Shown here piece by piece: positions 16,664-25,212 of a DNA stretch of 45,043 nt. The notes beneath the pieces were generated by a model. That model was not told the DNA's origin. It made no database searches and was given only the letters and a program-made list of their open reading frames with translations. A program made the translations under genes and the position numbers. Each line of letters begins with the position of its first letter. Positions within the stretch are counted from its first letter, which is position 1. The stretch comes from Lactobacillus psittaci DSM 15354 (GTDB lineage: Bacteria > Bacillota > Bacilli > Lactobacillales > Lactobacillaceae), in contig NZ_KE384473.1 of NCBI RefSeq assembly GCF_000425905.1, positions 1 through 45,043 of the forward strand, written 5' to 3'.

Positions 16664-17494
16664 ATGCCAGAAATGCCAGAAGTAGAGACTGTGAGAAAGA
16701 CTTTAGCAGCATTGACTTTAAATAAAAAAATTAAGCATGTAACTGTTTGGTATCCCAATATTATTGATGGTGATAGTCATGATTTTGCCCAAAAGGTTAA
16801 GGGGAAGACTATCTTAAAAATTGACCGTTATGCCAAATTTTTATTAATTCGCTTGTCTGATAATTACACGATAGTGTCGCACCTGCGAATGGAGGGAAAA
16901 TATCATTTAGTTAAGAATAGTACTCCTAAAGATAAACATGATCATGTTGAGTTTAGCTTTAGTGATGGTACTAGTCTTCGTTATAACGACGTCAGAAAAT
17001 TTGGCAGAATGCAATTAGTTATTACTGGCACTGAACGTAAGGTTACAGGGCTTAGTAAGTTAGGCCCTGAAGCTTTAAGTAGAGAATTTTCGTCAGATTA
17101 TTTTATTAAGGCACTAAAAAAGAAAAAGAAAAATATCAAAAACACTTTATTAGATCAAACAGTCGTTAGTGGATTAGGAAATATCTATGTTGATGAGTGT
17201 TTGTGGCAAGCTAAGATTCATCCGGAAAGTTTAGCAGAGAAAATACCTGCACTCAGCGTAAAACTTTTACATGAAGCAATTAATCAAACAATAGCTGAAG
17301 CAATTAAGTTTGGCGGAACAACAGTCCATAGTTTCTTAAATGCAGCTGGAAAAACCGGATTATACCAAGAACACTTAAAGGTGTATGGTCATGCTGGCCA
17401 AGCTTGTCCACGTTGCGGTGAAAAACTAAAAAAAATAAAAGTAAATGGTAGAGGGACAACTTTTTGCCCATCTTGTCAAAAGGAGTACAAATGA
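16664..17494 (+). CDS. mutM: Formamidopyrimidine-DNA glycosylase (Fpg)
   Basis: A 276-residue base-excision repair enzyme that removes 8-oxoguanine and formamidopyrimidines and cuts the strand by beta,delta-elimination. The N-terminus MPEMPEVETVRK supplies the catalytic Pro2 (free after Met removal) and Glu3; SHLRMEGKY and NDVRKFGRM follow. The helix-two-turn-helix has TVVSGLGNIYVDECL. A C-terminal zinc finger has Cys248, Cys251, Cys268 and Cys271. AAGGAG lies 9 bases before the ATG. Its stop overlaps the coaE start (ATGA). The link polA-mutM-coaE is common in lactobacilli and streptococci. Confidence 0.97.
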   Translation: MPEMPEVETVRKTLAALTLNKKIKHVTVWYPNIIDGDSHDFAQKVKGKTILKIDRYAKFLLIRLSDNYTIVSHLRMEGKYHLVKNSTPKDKHDHVEFSFSDGTSLRYNDVRKFGRMQLVITGTERKVTGLSKLGPEALSREFSSDYFIKALKKKKKNIKNTLLDQTVVSGLGNIYVDECLWQAKIHPESLAEKIPALSVKLLHEAINQTIAEAIKFGGTTVHSFLNAAGKTGLYQEHLKVYGHAGQACPRCGEKLKKIKVNGRGTTFCPSCQKEYK

Positions 17495-18078
17495 CATTCT
17501 TTTTAGGCTTAACTGGAGGGATAGCTTCAGGTAAGAGTACAGCAGATGAAATTTTAAAAGAAAAGGGAATAACAATTGTCGATTGCGATCAAATTGCGCA
17601 TGAATTATTAGAACCAGGAGCAGAAAATTGGCAGAATATTGAAGGCTTTTTTGGACCTAGCTTCTTTAAGCCTAACGCTGAATTGGACCGCATAAAATTA
17701 GGGCAATTTGTTTTCCAAGATAAAACAATGCTAGCCAAATTAAATGAATTGACTCATCCGGCAATTAATCGTGAAGTTGAACGGCAAAAGCAAGCAGCAA
17801 AAAGTGACATTTGTGTGGTTGATATGCCACTGCTTTTTGAAAGTGATTCTCAGAATCAGTTTGATGCTACTTTATTAATCTACGTTCCAAAAGAGATGCA
17901 AATTCAGCGTTTAATGCAAAGAAATAAATTTACTCAAGAAGAGGCAAATGCAAGAGTTAACAGTCAAATGTCAACTGAAGAAAAATTAAGGCTAGCTACT
18001 TATGCAGTTGAAAATACTGGTACAATAGAATCATTAAGTGAAAAGTTAGAAGCTATAATTAAAAAAATAGAGGTGTAA
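17491..18078 (+). CDS. coaE: Dephospho-CoA kinase
   Basis: A 195-residue P-loop kinase that phosphorylates the 3'-hydroxyl of dephospho-CoA, the last step of coenzyme A synthesis. The P-loop is GLTGGIASGKST at residues 6-17; other family signatures are DCDQIAHELL, LTHPAIN and VDMPLLFES. The start is the ATG at 17491, overlapping the mutM stop by ATGA, with AGGAG 6 bases upstream; an upstream in-frame ATG at 17464 lies inside mutM and would add nine non-conserved residues. Only 3 bases separate it from nrdR. Confidence 0.96.
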   Translation: MTFFLGLTGGIASGKSTADEILKEKGITIVDCDQIAHELLEPGAENWQNIEGFFGPSFFKPNAELDRIKLGQFVFQDKTMLAKLNELTHPAINREVERQKQAAKSDICVVDMPLLFESDSQNQFDATLLIYVPKEMQIQRLMQRNKFTQEEANARVNSQMSTEEKLRLATYAVENTGTIESLSEKLEAIIKKIEV

Positions 18079-18081
18079 AAA

Positions 18082-18549
18082 ATGCAATGTCCTAATTGTC
18101 ATAAAAATGCGTCCCGAGTTATTGACTCTCGTCCGACTGATGAAGGAAGAATTATTAGACGCCGAAGAGAATGCGAAAACTGTGGTTTTCGTTTTACTAC
18201 TTTTGAAAGAGTTGAACAAACTCCTTTGTTGGTTATTAAAAATGATGGTACTAGAGAACCTTTTGATCGCGAAAAGATTTTGCGCGGTGTTGCAGCTGCA
18301 GCTCAAAAGCGCCCTGTAACAAGTGATCAATTAGATAAAATTACTGATAATGTTGAAAACAAGGTGCGTAAGCAAGGTGTTAGTGAAATTTCATCAAAAG
18401 AAATTGGTGAATATGTGATGAATGAATTGGTTAACGTCGATGATGTTGCTTATATTAGATTTGCAAGTATTTACCGTCAGTTCCAAGATATTTCAGGTTT
18501 CATGAAGACGATGAAAGATATCATGGATAAACACGAGCAAACGAAGTGA
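18082..18549 (+). CDS. nrdR: Transcriptional repressor NrdR
   Basis: A 155-residue regulator of ribonucleotide reductase genes. The N-terminal zinc ribbon shows CPNC near residue 3 and CENCGFRFTTFER near residue 31. An ATP-cone (about residues 46-140) senses ATP/dATP. Family knowledge says it binds paired NrdR boxes upstream of nrd operons; none was noticed here. GAGGTG lies 8 bases before the ATG. It is sandwiched between coaE and dnaB, tying dNTP supply to replication initiation genes, an arrangement common in Firmicutes. Confidence 0.97.
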   Translation: MQCPNCHKNASRVIDSRPTDEGRIIRRRRECENCGFRFTTFERVEQTPLLVIKNDGTREPFDREKILRGVAAAAQKRPVTSDQLDKITDNVENKVRKQGVSEISSKEIGEYVMNELVNVDDVAYIRFASIYRQFQDISGFMKTMKDIMDKHEQTK

Positions 18550-18554
18550 GTTAA

Positions 18555-19883
18555 ATGTACGAATCAGCAGATCCTAAGTTGACATATTTTGTCTTAAATC
18601 GAGTTGATTTATCGCTCAAGCAAGATAAAATCTTGACCAGTTTATATCAGCCAATTATTGGTCCAGTTGCGGTGGCACTTTATTATACTTTGATGCATGA
18701 TTATCGGCATGTTCCACTAAAAAGTCAGGGAAAGCGTTTATATCAATTACAAGAAATACTAGATATCAATCTAAAGGAACTTTTTTCAAGCCTACATAAG
18801 CTTGAGGCAAGCGGGTTGGTTAAAACCTATCATGGTCAAATGTTAGGTGTAGGTGACTATTTAGCCTTTGAATTAGTTGATGTGGCATCAAGTAAGCAAT
18901 TCTTTAATACTTTATTATTGAGTAGTTTACTTTTAGAAAAGGTAGGGGCTACAACTTTTGAAAATTTGGCTAAAGAGTTTGATTCAAAGCTTCCAGGTTT
19001 TGTTGCTGAAGCTAAAAATGTTTCAGCTAGCTTTTTTGATGTTTTCCATCTCTCAGCTGAAAAAGCAATTAATCCCGATCAAAAGGTTTTAGAAGTAGCG
19101 CAAAATCAGGTTGAAAATACAGCTGATTTTCCAACTAAAGTAAAGCAATATGACTGGGATTTCATCAAAGACTTATTTAAGCATTATGGGATTAGCGGAA
19201 ATGAAGTAGATAGTCACGCTAGTGAAATCAGCCAGTTAATGCAATTTTATAGTATAGGTGAACAAGACTTTGTGAATCTTGCTGCTCAAGCAATTGTTCC
19301 TGGTCAAGATAAGCTTAATATTAAGCAAATTCAATTCATTTTAAATAATCATGCCAGTCAGACAACTAGTCAAAAGCAGATTGCACAAGCATTTTCACGT
19401 GAAGTTAAGCCCCAAGTATCTTTGAATGATAGTGAACAAGAGTTGCTAAAACAAGCTAAAGGCTTAACCCCTCTTAAATTTCTAGAGAAGTTAAAGGCAG
19501 AAAAGGGTGGCTTTACCACATACAATGAACGTAATGTTTTACGTCGTTTGCAAATGAATTATCACTTGCCAGATGCTTGGTTAAATATTCTAATCAAAAC
19601 ATGTTTAGATTATGATTCTGTTTTATCAGATAATATTGCTGGTAGAATTGCTAACTCCTGGTTGCAACATCAAGTTACTACACCTGAGTCTGCACTTGAA
19701 TTTACTCGTAAGTGGCAAAAAGGACGTAATCAGAAATCTTACAAGCAAAAACGAGTAGAGCAAGGAACAGACTGGAAAAAGAAACTTGCACAAGATAAGT
19801 CCAACAAGAATAGTAGCGGTAATGATGACCAAGAGTTATCAGAAATAATGAAAAACTTACAAAAATTTGATCCAAAGGACTAA
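18555..19883 (+). CDS. dnaB: Replication initiation and membrane attachment protein DnaB (Gram-positive type)
   Basis: A 442-residue primosomal protein. This is the Firmicute DnaB, which with DnaD and DnaI loads the replicative helicase; it is not the helicase itself. An N-terminal winged-helix region (about residues 1-110) precedes two DnaB_2/DnaD-like helical modules, the later one carrying TPLKFLEKLKAEKGGF and the following YNERNVLRRLQMNYHLPDAW. The C-terminal tail is lysine-rich and probably disordered. The ribosome binding site is weak (GTGAG overlapping the nrdR stop), consistent with coupling to nrdR 5 bases upstream. dnaI follows after 3 bases. Confidence 0.95.
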   Translation: MYESADPKLTYFVLNRVDLSLKQDKILTSLYQPIIGPVAVALYYTLMHDYRHVPLKSQGKRLYQLQEILDINLKELFSSLHKLEASGLVKTYHGQMLGVGDYLAFELVDVASSKQFFNTLLLSSLLLEKVGATTFENLAKEFDSKLPGFVAEAKNVSASFFDVFHLSAEKAINPDQKVLEVAQNQVENTADFPTKVKQYDWDFIKDLFKHYGISGNEVDSHASEISQLMQFYSIGEQDFVNLAAQAIVPGQDKLNIKQIQFILNNHASQTTSQKQIAQAFSREVKPQVSLNDSEQELLKQAKGLTPLKFLEKLKAEKGGFTTYNERNVLRRLQMNYHLPDAWLNILIKTCLDYDSVLSDNIAGRIANSWLQHQVTTPESALEFTRKWQKGRNQKSYKQKRVEQGTDWKKKLAQDKSNKNSSGNDDQELSEIMKNLQKFDPKD

Positions 19884-19886
19884 TTT

Positions 19887-20801
19887 ATGGAAAAGATAAA
19901 TGATTTACTTAGTACGGCCTTTGATAAAAGAGCTAAAGATAAGGCGATTGATAGTAAAGCCTTAATTAATGAAGCTCTAAAAGATCCAGACGTTGTAGCC
20001 TTTATTAATCAAAATAAAGTTTCAAAAGATATTATTCTTTCAAGTTTGAATAATATCTTTCAATTTCATCAGCAAAAGCAAGCGGCAAAAACAGGGAAGA
20101 ATCCAATTCCAGGTTACTTACCTCGACTTGTTTTACATGGAAGAACAATTGATTTAAGTTATGTTCCAACAAGTCAAAAGAGTAAAGAATTGCTTAAACA
20201 AAAGGCAAGTAGACATTTAGAATTAATTGACGTTCCTAAGCGCTATCGTAACGTTACTAGCAAAGACATTTACGTAGTTAGTGAGCGCAAAGATGCTATG
20301 GCGGCAATTAATAATTTCTTGACTGAAATTCAGACTAAAGATTATAGCCAAGGACTTTACCTCCAAGGTGACTTCGGTGTAGGAAAAACTTATTTATTAG
20401 CTTGGCTTGCACGCGCTTTAGCTGAAATGGGGAAAAAGGTTATCTTTTTACATACTCCTAGTTTTTTCGCTAATTTGAGTACTCATATTAAAGAACAAAA
20501 TCTTGATGAAGAAATCAACCGCATTAGTCAGGCAGATATTTTGATTCTTGATGATATTGGCGCTGAAAGTCTATCTCAGTGGTCAAGGGATGATGTCTTA
20601 GGGGTTATTTTGCAATATCGGATGGACAATCTTTTACCTACTTTCTTTAGCTCTAATTTAAGTTTTGATGATTTGGAAAAGCATTTTGAAGAAACTCGTA
20701 ATAATATTGAGCCAGTTAAGGCTAAGCGCTTGATGCAACGCATTAAGTTTTTAGGCAAAGAAGTAGATGTTGGTGGTAAAAATCTTCGTTTAGATGATTA
20801 A
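19887..20801 (+). CDS. dnaI: Primosomal helicase loader DnaI
   Basis: A 304-residue AAA+ ATPase that loads the replicative helicase at the origin and at restarting forks, working with DnaB and DnaD. The N-terminal region (about residues 1-110) would bind the helicase; it lacks an obvious CxxC zinc pair. The ATPase domain has Walker A GDFGVGKT at 161-168, Walker B ILILDDIGAES, and a sensor region TFFSSNLSFDDLEKHF. AAGGAC lies 8 bases before the ATG. It is coupled to dnaB and followed by pepO 22 bases downstream. Confidence 0.96.
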   Translation: MEKINDLLSTAFDKRAKDKAIDSKALINEALKDPDVVAFINQNKVSKDIILSSLNNIFQFHQQKQAAKTGKNPIPGYLPRLVLHGRTIDLSYVPTSQKSKELLKQKASRHLELIDVPKRYRNVTSKDIYVVSERKDAMAAINNFLTEIQTKDYSQGLYLQGDFGVGKTYLLAWLARALAEMGKKVIFLHTPSFFANLSTHIKEQNLDEEINRISQADILILDDIGAESLSQWSRDDVLGVILQYRMDNLLPTFFSSNLSFDDLEKHFEETRNNIEPVKAKRLMQRIKFLGKEVDVGGKNLRLDD

Positions 20802-20823
20802 TTGTAGGAATGGAGATATGATT

Positions 20824-22779
20824 ATGAGACGTTTTATGCAGGTTCGCGGTGGTGCTGGCGATTTAACTAAAGCAGATGTTAATGCTAGTCCAAAGGATAA
20901 TTTATATTTAGCTGTTAATTCAACATGGCAAAAAGATGCTGTCATTCCTGAAGACCGAACTGAAATTGGGGTAAACACCGAAATTGATATGCGAATTGAA
21001 AAACGCATGAAAGATGATCTTGAAGCTTTGATAGCCGGCAAAGAAGACGTAAATAGTGTACCTAATTTGGCTAAGGCAGTTGCTTTTTATCAAGTGGCGC
21101 TAAATCTTGATAAGAGAAATGCTGACAAGACTTTGCCAATTCAAAAGGATTTACATGAGTTATTGGACTTAAAAAATTTCTCTGCTTTTAATACCTTAGC
21201 TTCCAAGAATTTAACTCAAATTCTCAATTCAGCAGTAATATTGCCATTTGCCTTTGAAGTCGATACGGATATGAAAGATACTCAAAAGCATGCCTTATAC
21301 TTTGCTGGACCAGGTACATTCTTACCTGATACTACTTCATACAAGTCACCTGATGCTGAAAAGTTATTAGATATTTTAGCTAAACAAACTGAAAAAATAC
21401 TTGAAATGGCCGGTGTTTCAAAAGAAGAAGCCAAGAACTTGGTCAAAGATGGTTTAGCTTTTGATCAAAAGCTAGCACAAGTTGTAAAGTCAACTGAAGA
21501 ATGGTCTGATTATCCAGCTTGCTATAACCCATTAGCTCTTGATGAATTCTTAAGTAAGTTTAAGTCATTTACTATTAAGACTTATCTTGAAAACTTACTA
21601 GAGAAATTACCAGAACGGGTTATTGTTATGGAACCTCGCTATTTAGATAAAATTGAAGCCTTATTCAATCCTGATAATTTCGCTCAAATTAAGGGCTGGA
21701 TGGTAATGAAGTTTATTAATAATAGTGCTAGATTTCTTTCTCAGGAAATGCGAGAGGCTTCTTTCCCATTCAGTCAGGCAATTAGTGGGATGGCTGAATT
21801 GCCTTCAGTTCAAAGACAAGCCTACTATTTAACTAATGGCTTCTTTGATGAAGTTTTAGGTGTCTTTTATGGTCAAAAGTATCTAGGTAAAGCAGCTAAG
21901 GCTGATATTACTCAGATGATTAAGCAAATGATCAAGGTGTACGAAGACCGAATTCAAAATAATACTTGGCTTTCACAAGCAACCAAGGACAAGGCAATTG
22001 TTAAGTTAAATGCCTTAGTTTTAAAGATTGGCTATCCAGAAAAATTAGAAGCAATTTATGATGAATTAGCAGTTGATCCTGAATTAAGTCTTTACGAAAA
22101 TGAAAAGAAATGCACCCTTATTAAGGCTAAATATCAATTAGCTAAGTTATTTAAGCCAGTTAACCGCAATACTTGGCTCATGCCAGGTAACATGAATAAT
22201 GCTTGCTATGACCCACAAAGAAACGACATAACTTTCCCTGCCGGGATTTTGCAGGCACCATTTTATGACTTAAAGCAAAGTCGCTCTGCTAACTATGGCG
22301 GAATCGGGGCGACTATTGCACATGAAATTTCACACGCTTTTGACAACAATGGTGCTAAATTTGACGAACTAGGTAATTTAACTAATTGGTGGACTAAACA
22401 AGACTTCGATGAGTTTGAAAAGCGGACCCAAGCTGCAGTCGACTTATATGATGGCGTTCAATATGGTCCAAGTAAATTAAATGGTAGACAGATTGTTGCT
22501 GAAAACATTGCTGACTTAGGTGGTTTAACTTGTGCAATTCAAGCCAATAAACTGGAAAATGGCAACATGAAAGAGCTATTTGAAAATTATGCTCGTTCAT
22601 GGGCTCAACTTCAGCGTCCAGCAGCTATTAAGACTGAAGTTAGTGTTGATGTGCATGCACCACAACCTACTAGAGTTAACTTGCCAGTTCAATGTCAGCC
22701 AGAATTTTATGAAACTTATCAAGTAAGTCAAAATAACGGCATGTGGCTTGATCCTGATAAGCGAGTTGAAATTTGGTAG
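20824..22779 (+). CDS. pepO: M13-family zinc endopeptidase PepO
   Basis: A 651-residue neprilysin-type oligopeptidase. In lactic acid bacteria it cuts imported oligopeptides in the cytoplasm. The zinc site HEISH is at 500-504 (with IAHEISHAFDNNGAKF), the third ligand is E560 in ENIADLGGL with D564, and the substrate loop is NNACYDPQRNDITFPAGIL. There is no signal peptide or membrane anchor. The last residues, RVEIW, match the conserved M13 C-terminal tryptophan. I prefer the ATG at 20824 because GGAG (20812-20815) lies 8 bases before it; the ATG at 20818 is only 2 bases away. It may be cotranscribed with dnaI. No clear terminator is visible before the thrS promoter. Confidence 0.95.
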   Translation: MRRFMQVRGGAGDLTKADVNASPKDNLYLAVNSTWQKDAVIPEDRTEIGVNTEIDMRIEKRMKDDLEALIAGKEDVNSVPNLAKAVAFYQVALNLDKRNADKTLPIQKDLHELLDLKNFSAFNTLASKNLTQILNSAVILPFAFEVDTDMKDTQKHALYFAGPGTFLPDTTSYKSPDAEKLLDILAKQTEKILEMAGVSKEEAKNLVKDGLAFDQKLAQVVKSTEEWSDYPACYNPLALDEFLSKFKSFTIKTYLENLLEKLPERVIVMEPRYLDKIEALFNPDNFAQIKGWMVMKFINNSARFLSQEMREASFPFSQAISGMAELPSVQRQAYYLTNGFFDEVLGVFYGQKYLGKAAKADITQMIKQMIKVYEDRIQNNTWLSQATKDKAIVKLNALVLKIGYPEKLEAIYDELAVDPELSLYENEKKCTLIKAKYQLAKLFKPVNRNTWLMPGNMNNACYDPQRNDITFPAGILQAPFYDLKQSRSANYGGIGATIAHEISHAFDNNGAKFDELGNLTNWWTKQDFDEFEKRTQAAVDLYDGVQYGPSKLNGRQIVAENIADLGGLTCAIQANKLENGNMKELFENYARSWAQLQRPAAIKTEVSVDVHAPQPTRVNLPVQCQPEFYETYQVSQNNGMWLDPDKRVEIW

Positions 22780-22799
22780 CAAGAATTTAACTAAAAGAC

Positions 22800-22827
22800 T
22801 TGCATCATATTTTTGACGGGGTATAAT
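22800..22827 (+). promoter_or_regulatory. Promoter of the thrS T-box transcript
   Basis: TTGCAT (22800-22805), 16-base spacer, TATAAT (22822-22827). Transcription should start near 22834. Confidence 0.75.
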
Positions 22828-22841
22828 TTTTCTTAGATAAA

Positions 22842-23050
22842 AGACATGATGCTATTTGTCTCAGAGAGAGGGGCCTAGTTCTGAAAGCCCCCATTAAAAT
22901 AGCACCCCACCTTTTTTCTTGAAGATGTTAATAAACTTGGTTTGATCCCAATATCGATCTATTTGAGAGCGTATTTTTTGTACGCTAAATTTGGGTGGAA
23001 CCACGATAATATTCGTCCCAGCGTGAGATTTTCTCATGCTGGGGCTTTTT
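22842..23050 (+). promoter_or_regulatory. T-box riboswitch upstream of thrS
   Basis: The T-box core GGGTGGAACCACG (22993-23005) precedes an intrinsic terminator: stem CCCAGCGTGAGA/TCTCATGCTGGG (23017-23043) and a run of seven Ts. Uncharged tRNA-Thr should pair through its 3' end with the T-box bulge and favour an antiterminator. Stem I appears short: TGCTATTT (about 22852) pairs with AAATAGCA (about 22897), and it contains a GGGGC/GCCCC hairpin (22870-22891). Stem III is AGCGTA/TACGCT. The specifier is tentative: ACC occurs at 22904-22906 and 22909-22911 on the 3' side of a stem I internal loop, matching a threonine codon. Confidence 0.92.
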
Positions 23051-23070
23051 TTGTTTCCGGAGGTTTTTAG

Positions 23071-25002
23071 ATGAGTTTTTCAATTACTTTACCAGACGGC
23101 TCAAAGAAAGACTTTGATCAAGCCGTTTCAGTATTAGATTTAGCTAAGGGTATTTCTACTTCTCTTGGTAAGGCTGCGGTAGCTGCAAAAGTTGATGGAG
23201 AAGTTAAGTCAGTAAACTTCATGCTTGAAAAAGATAGTGAAGTTGCAATTTTGACTGATAAAGATGAAGAAGGTTTGGCAGTTTTACGTGATACTGTTGC
23301 TTTCTTACTTGAAGCAGCAGCTCAAGCTAAGTACCCAGAACTTCGCTTAGGTGAACATGAAGCAAATGAAGATGGCTTCTTCGTAGATACTGACAAAGAA
23401 GATCAAATTAAGGTAACTGAATTACCAGAATTAGAAAAGGCAATTGCTAAGTTAATTAAGAATGGTCAAGCAATTGAACCAGTTATGGTTAAGAAGAGTG
23501 AACTTGAAGCTCAATTTAAGAATGACCCATTTAAGATGGAACTTCTTAAGAGCGAAGGCGATGAAGTTGCTGCCTTCAAGATGGGTGACTTTGTCGACTT
23601 TGGCTTTGCTGCATTATTACCAAACTCAGGTAAGGTAAAGCACTTCAAGTTATTATCAGTAGCTGGTGCTTACTGGCAAGGTAAGAGTTCTAACCCAATG
23701 CTTCAAAGATTATTCGGTACCGCCTTCTTTAAGGAAGCAGATCTTGAAGCAGACCTTAAGCGTCGTGCCGAAATTAAGGAACGTGACCACAGAACTATCG
23801 GTCGTGACCTTGACCTCTTCTTTGTAGATCCTAAGGTTGGTGCAGGTCTTCCTTACTGGATGCCAAAGGGTGCAACTATTCGTCGCGTTATTGAACGTTA
23901 CATCATCGATAAAGAATTAGCTGATGGTTACCAACACGTATACACCCCAGTTTTGATGAACCTTGATGCTTACAAGACTTCAGGCCACTGGGCACACTAC
24001 CGTGAAGACATGTTCCCACCAATGGATATGGGTGATGGCGAAATGCTTGAATTACGTCCTATGAACTGTCCAAGCCACATTCAAGTTTACAAGCACCACA
24101 TTCGTTCATACCGTGAATTACCAATCAGAATTGCTGAACTTGGTATGATGCACCGTTATGAAAAATCAGGTGCCCTTTCAGGTCTTCAACGTGTACGTGA
24201 AATGACTTTGAACGATGGTCACACATTTGTAGCATTAGAACAAGTTCAAGAAGAATTTGCTAAGATTTTGAAGTTAATCATGGATGTATACAAGGACTTT
24301 GACATTACTGATTACTACTTCAGATTGTCATACCGTGATCCAAAGAACACTGACAAGTACTTTGCAAATGACGAAATGTGGGAAAGAAGTCAAAAGATGC
24401 TTAAGGGCGCTATGGATGACTTAGGCCTTGACTACGTTGAAGCAGAAGGTGAAGCAGCATTCTACGGTCCTAAGCTTGATATCCAAACTAAGACTGCCTT
24501 GGGTAACGATGAAACTATGTCAACTATCCAACTTGACTTCATGCTTCCAGAAAGATTTGACTTGTCATACGTTGGTCAAGATGGCGAAGAACACCGTCCA
24601 GTTATGATTCACCGTGGTATTGTTGGTACTATGGAAAGATTCATTGCTTACTTGACTGAAATCTACAAGGGTGCTTTCCCAACTTGGCTTGCACCAGAAC
24701 AAGTTGAAATTATCCCAGTTAACTTAGATGCTCATGGTGAATACGCTAAGAAGGTTCGTGATGAATTACTTAAGCGCGGCTTCAGAGCAGAAGTTGACTT
24801 TAGAAATGAAAAGATGGGTTACAAGATTCGTGAATCTCAAACTCAAAAGGTACCTTACACTTTAGTATTAGGTGACGATGAAATGAACAGTAACGCTGTA
24901 AACGTTCGTCCTTACGGTACTGAAAAGCAAGAATCAATGAGCTTAGATCAATTTATCAATGAATTACAAGCTGATGTAGATTCATATTCAAGAGAAAAGT
25001 AA
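23071..25002 (+). CDS. thrS: Threonyl-tRNA synthetase with a degenerate editing site
   Basis: A 643-residue class II synthetase that charges tRNA-Thr. Domain order is standard: TGS (about 1-63), editing domain (about 65-225), catalytic core (about 245-535), anticodon-binding domain (about 540-643). The catalytic zinc ligands are present in [17 protein letters not shown] and MIHRGIVGT. The editing domain is full length, but its active-site residues are gone. The family motif H-x3-H after the conserved Arg reads R-D74-T-V-A-F78, and the C-R-G-x-H motif reads G178-F-A-A-L182, between the well-conserved GDFVDF and [12 protein letters not shown]. It therefore probably cannot hydrolyse Ser-tRNA-Thr in cis. 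CGGAGG lies 8 bases before the ATG. It is controlled by the T-box upstream. Confidence 0.97.
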   Translation: MSFSITLPDGSKKDFDQAVSVLDLAKGISTSLGKAAVAAKVDGEVKSVNFMLEKDSEVAILTDKDEEGLAVLRDTVAFLLEAAAQAKYPELRLGEHEANEDGFFVDTDKEDQIKVTELPELEKAIAKLIKNGQAIEPVMVKKSELEAQFKNDPFKMELLKSEGDEVAAFKMGDFVDFGFAALLPNSGKVKHFKLLSVAGAYWQGKSSNPMLQRLFGTAFFKEADLEADLKRRAEIKERDHRTIGRDLDLFFVDPKVGAGLPYWMPKGATIRRVIERYIIDKELADGYQHVYTPVLMNLDAYKTSGHWAHYREDMFPPMDMGDGEMLELRPMNCPSHIQVYKHHIRSYRELPIRIAELGMMHRYEKSGALSGLQRVREMTLNDGHTFVALEQVQEEFAKILKLIMDVYKDFDITDYYFRLSYRDPKNTDKYFANDEMWERSQKMLKGAMDDLGLDYVEAEGEAAFYGPKLDIQTKTALGNDETMSTIQLDFMLPERFDLSYVGQDGEEHRPVMIHRGIVGTMERFIAYLTEIYKGAFPTWLAPEQVEIIPVNLDAHGEYAKKVRDELLKRGFRAEVDFRNEKMGYKIRESQTQKVPYTLVLGDDEMNSNAVNVRPYGTEKQESMSLDQFINELQADVDSYSREK

Positions 25003-25027
25003 TCAATATTTGAAATTAATTTAGAAC

Positions 25028-25056
25028 TTGACTGGTATAGCTTGATAAAGTATAAT
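25028..25056 (+). promoter_or_regulatory. Promoter of the infC-rpmI-rplT operon
   Basis: TTGACT (25028-25033), 17-base spacer, TATAAT (25051-25056). Transcription would begin near 25063, giving a 150-base structured leader. Confidence 0.88.
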
Positions 25057-25075
25057 GTTTAACTAGTTGAGAACA

Positions 25076-25179
25076 AGAAGAAGCTCCCGCTTCTCGCCTA
25101 AGTTAAAGATAAAACCTCTAGGCTAATCGATAATTTCTGTTGATTAAAGGCGGGTTGTTTTATCCATACCCGCTTTTTT
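25076..25179 (+). promoter_or_regulatory. L20-type autoregulatory leader with terminator
   Basis: The leader ends in an intrinsic terminator (GCGGGT/ACCCGC, 25150-25173, then six Ts) about 30 bases before infC. Upstream segments can compete: CCCGC (25086-25090) and CGCCT (25095-25099) are complementary to the terminator's 5' arm. GATAAAAC (25108-25115) is complementary over 8 bases to GTTTTATC in the terminator loop (25157-25164). In Bacilli the infC-rpmI-rplT operon is attenuated by ribosomal protein L20 binding a leader that mimics its 23S site. By position and layout I infer the same here. Confidence 0.75.
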
Positions 25180-25212
25180 CTTGTCCTCAAATTAACATGG
25201 AGGTGAATCGTT

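Noticed and set aside
18046-18330. A minus-strand frame of 94 codons opposite nrdR
   Set aside because: It is antisense to a well-supported gene, with no ribosome binding site and no recognisable domain.
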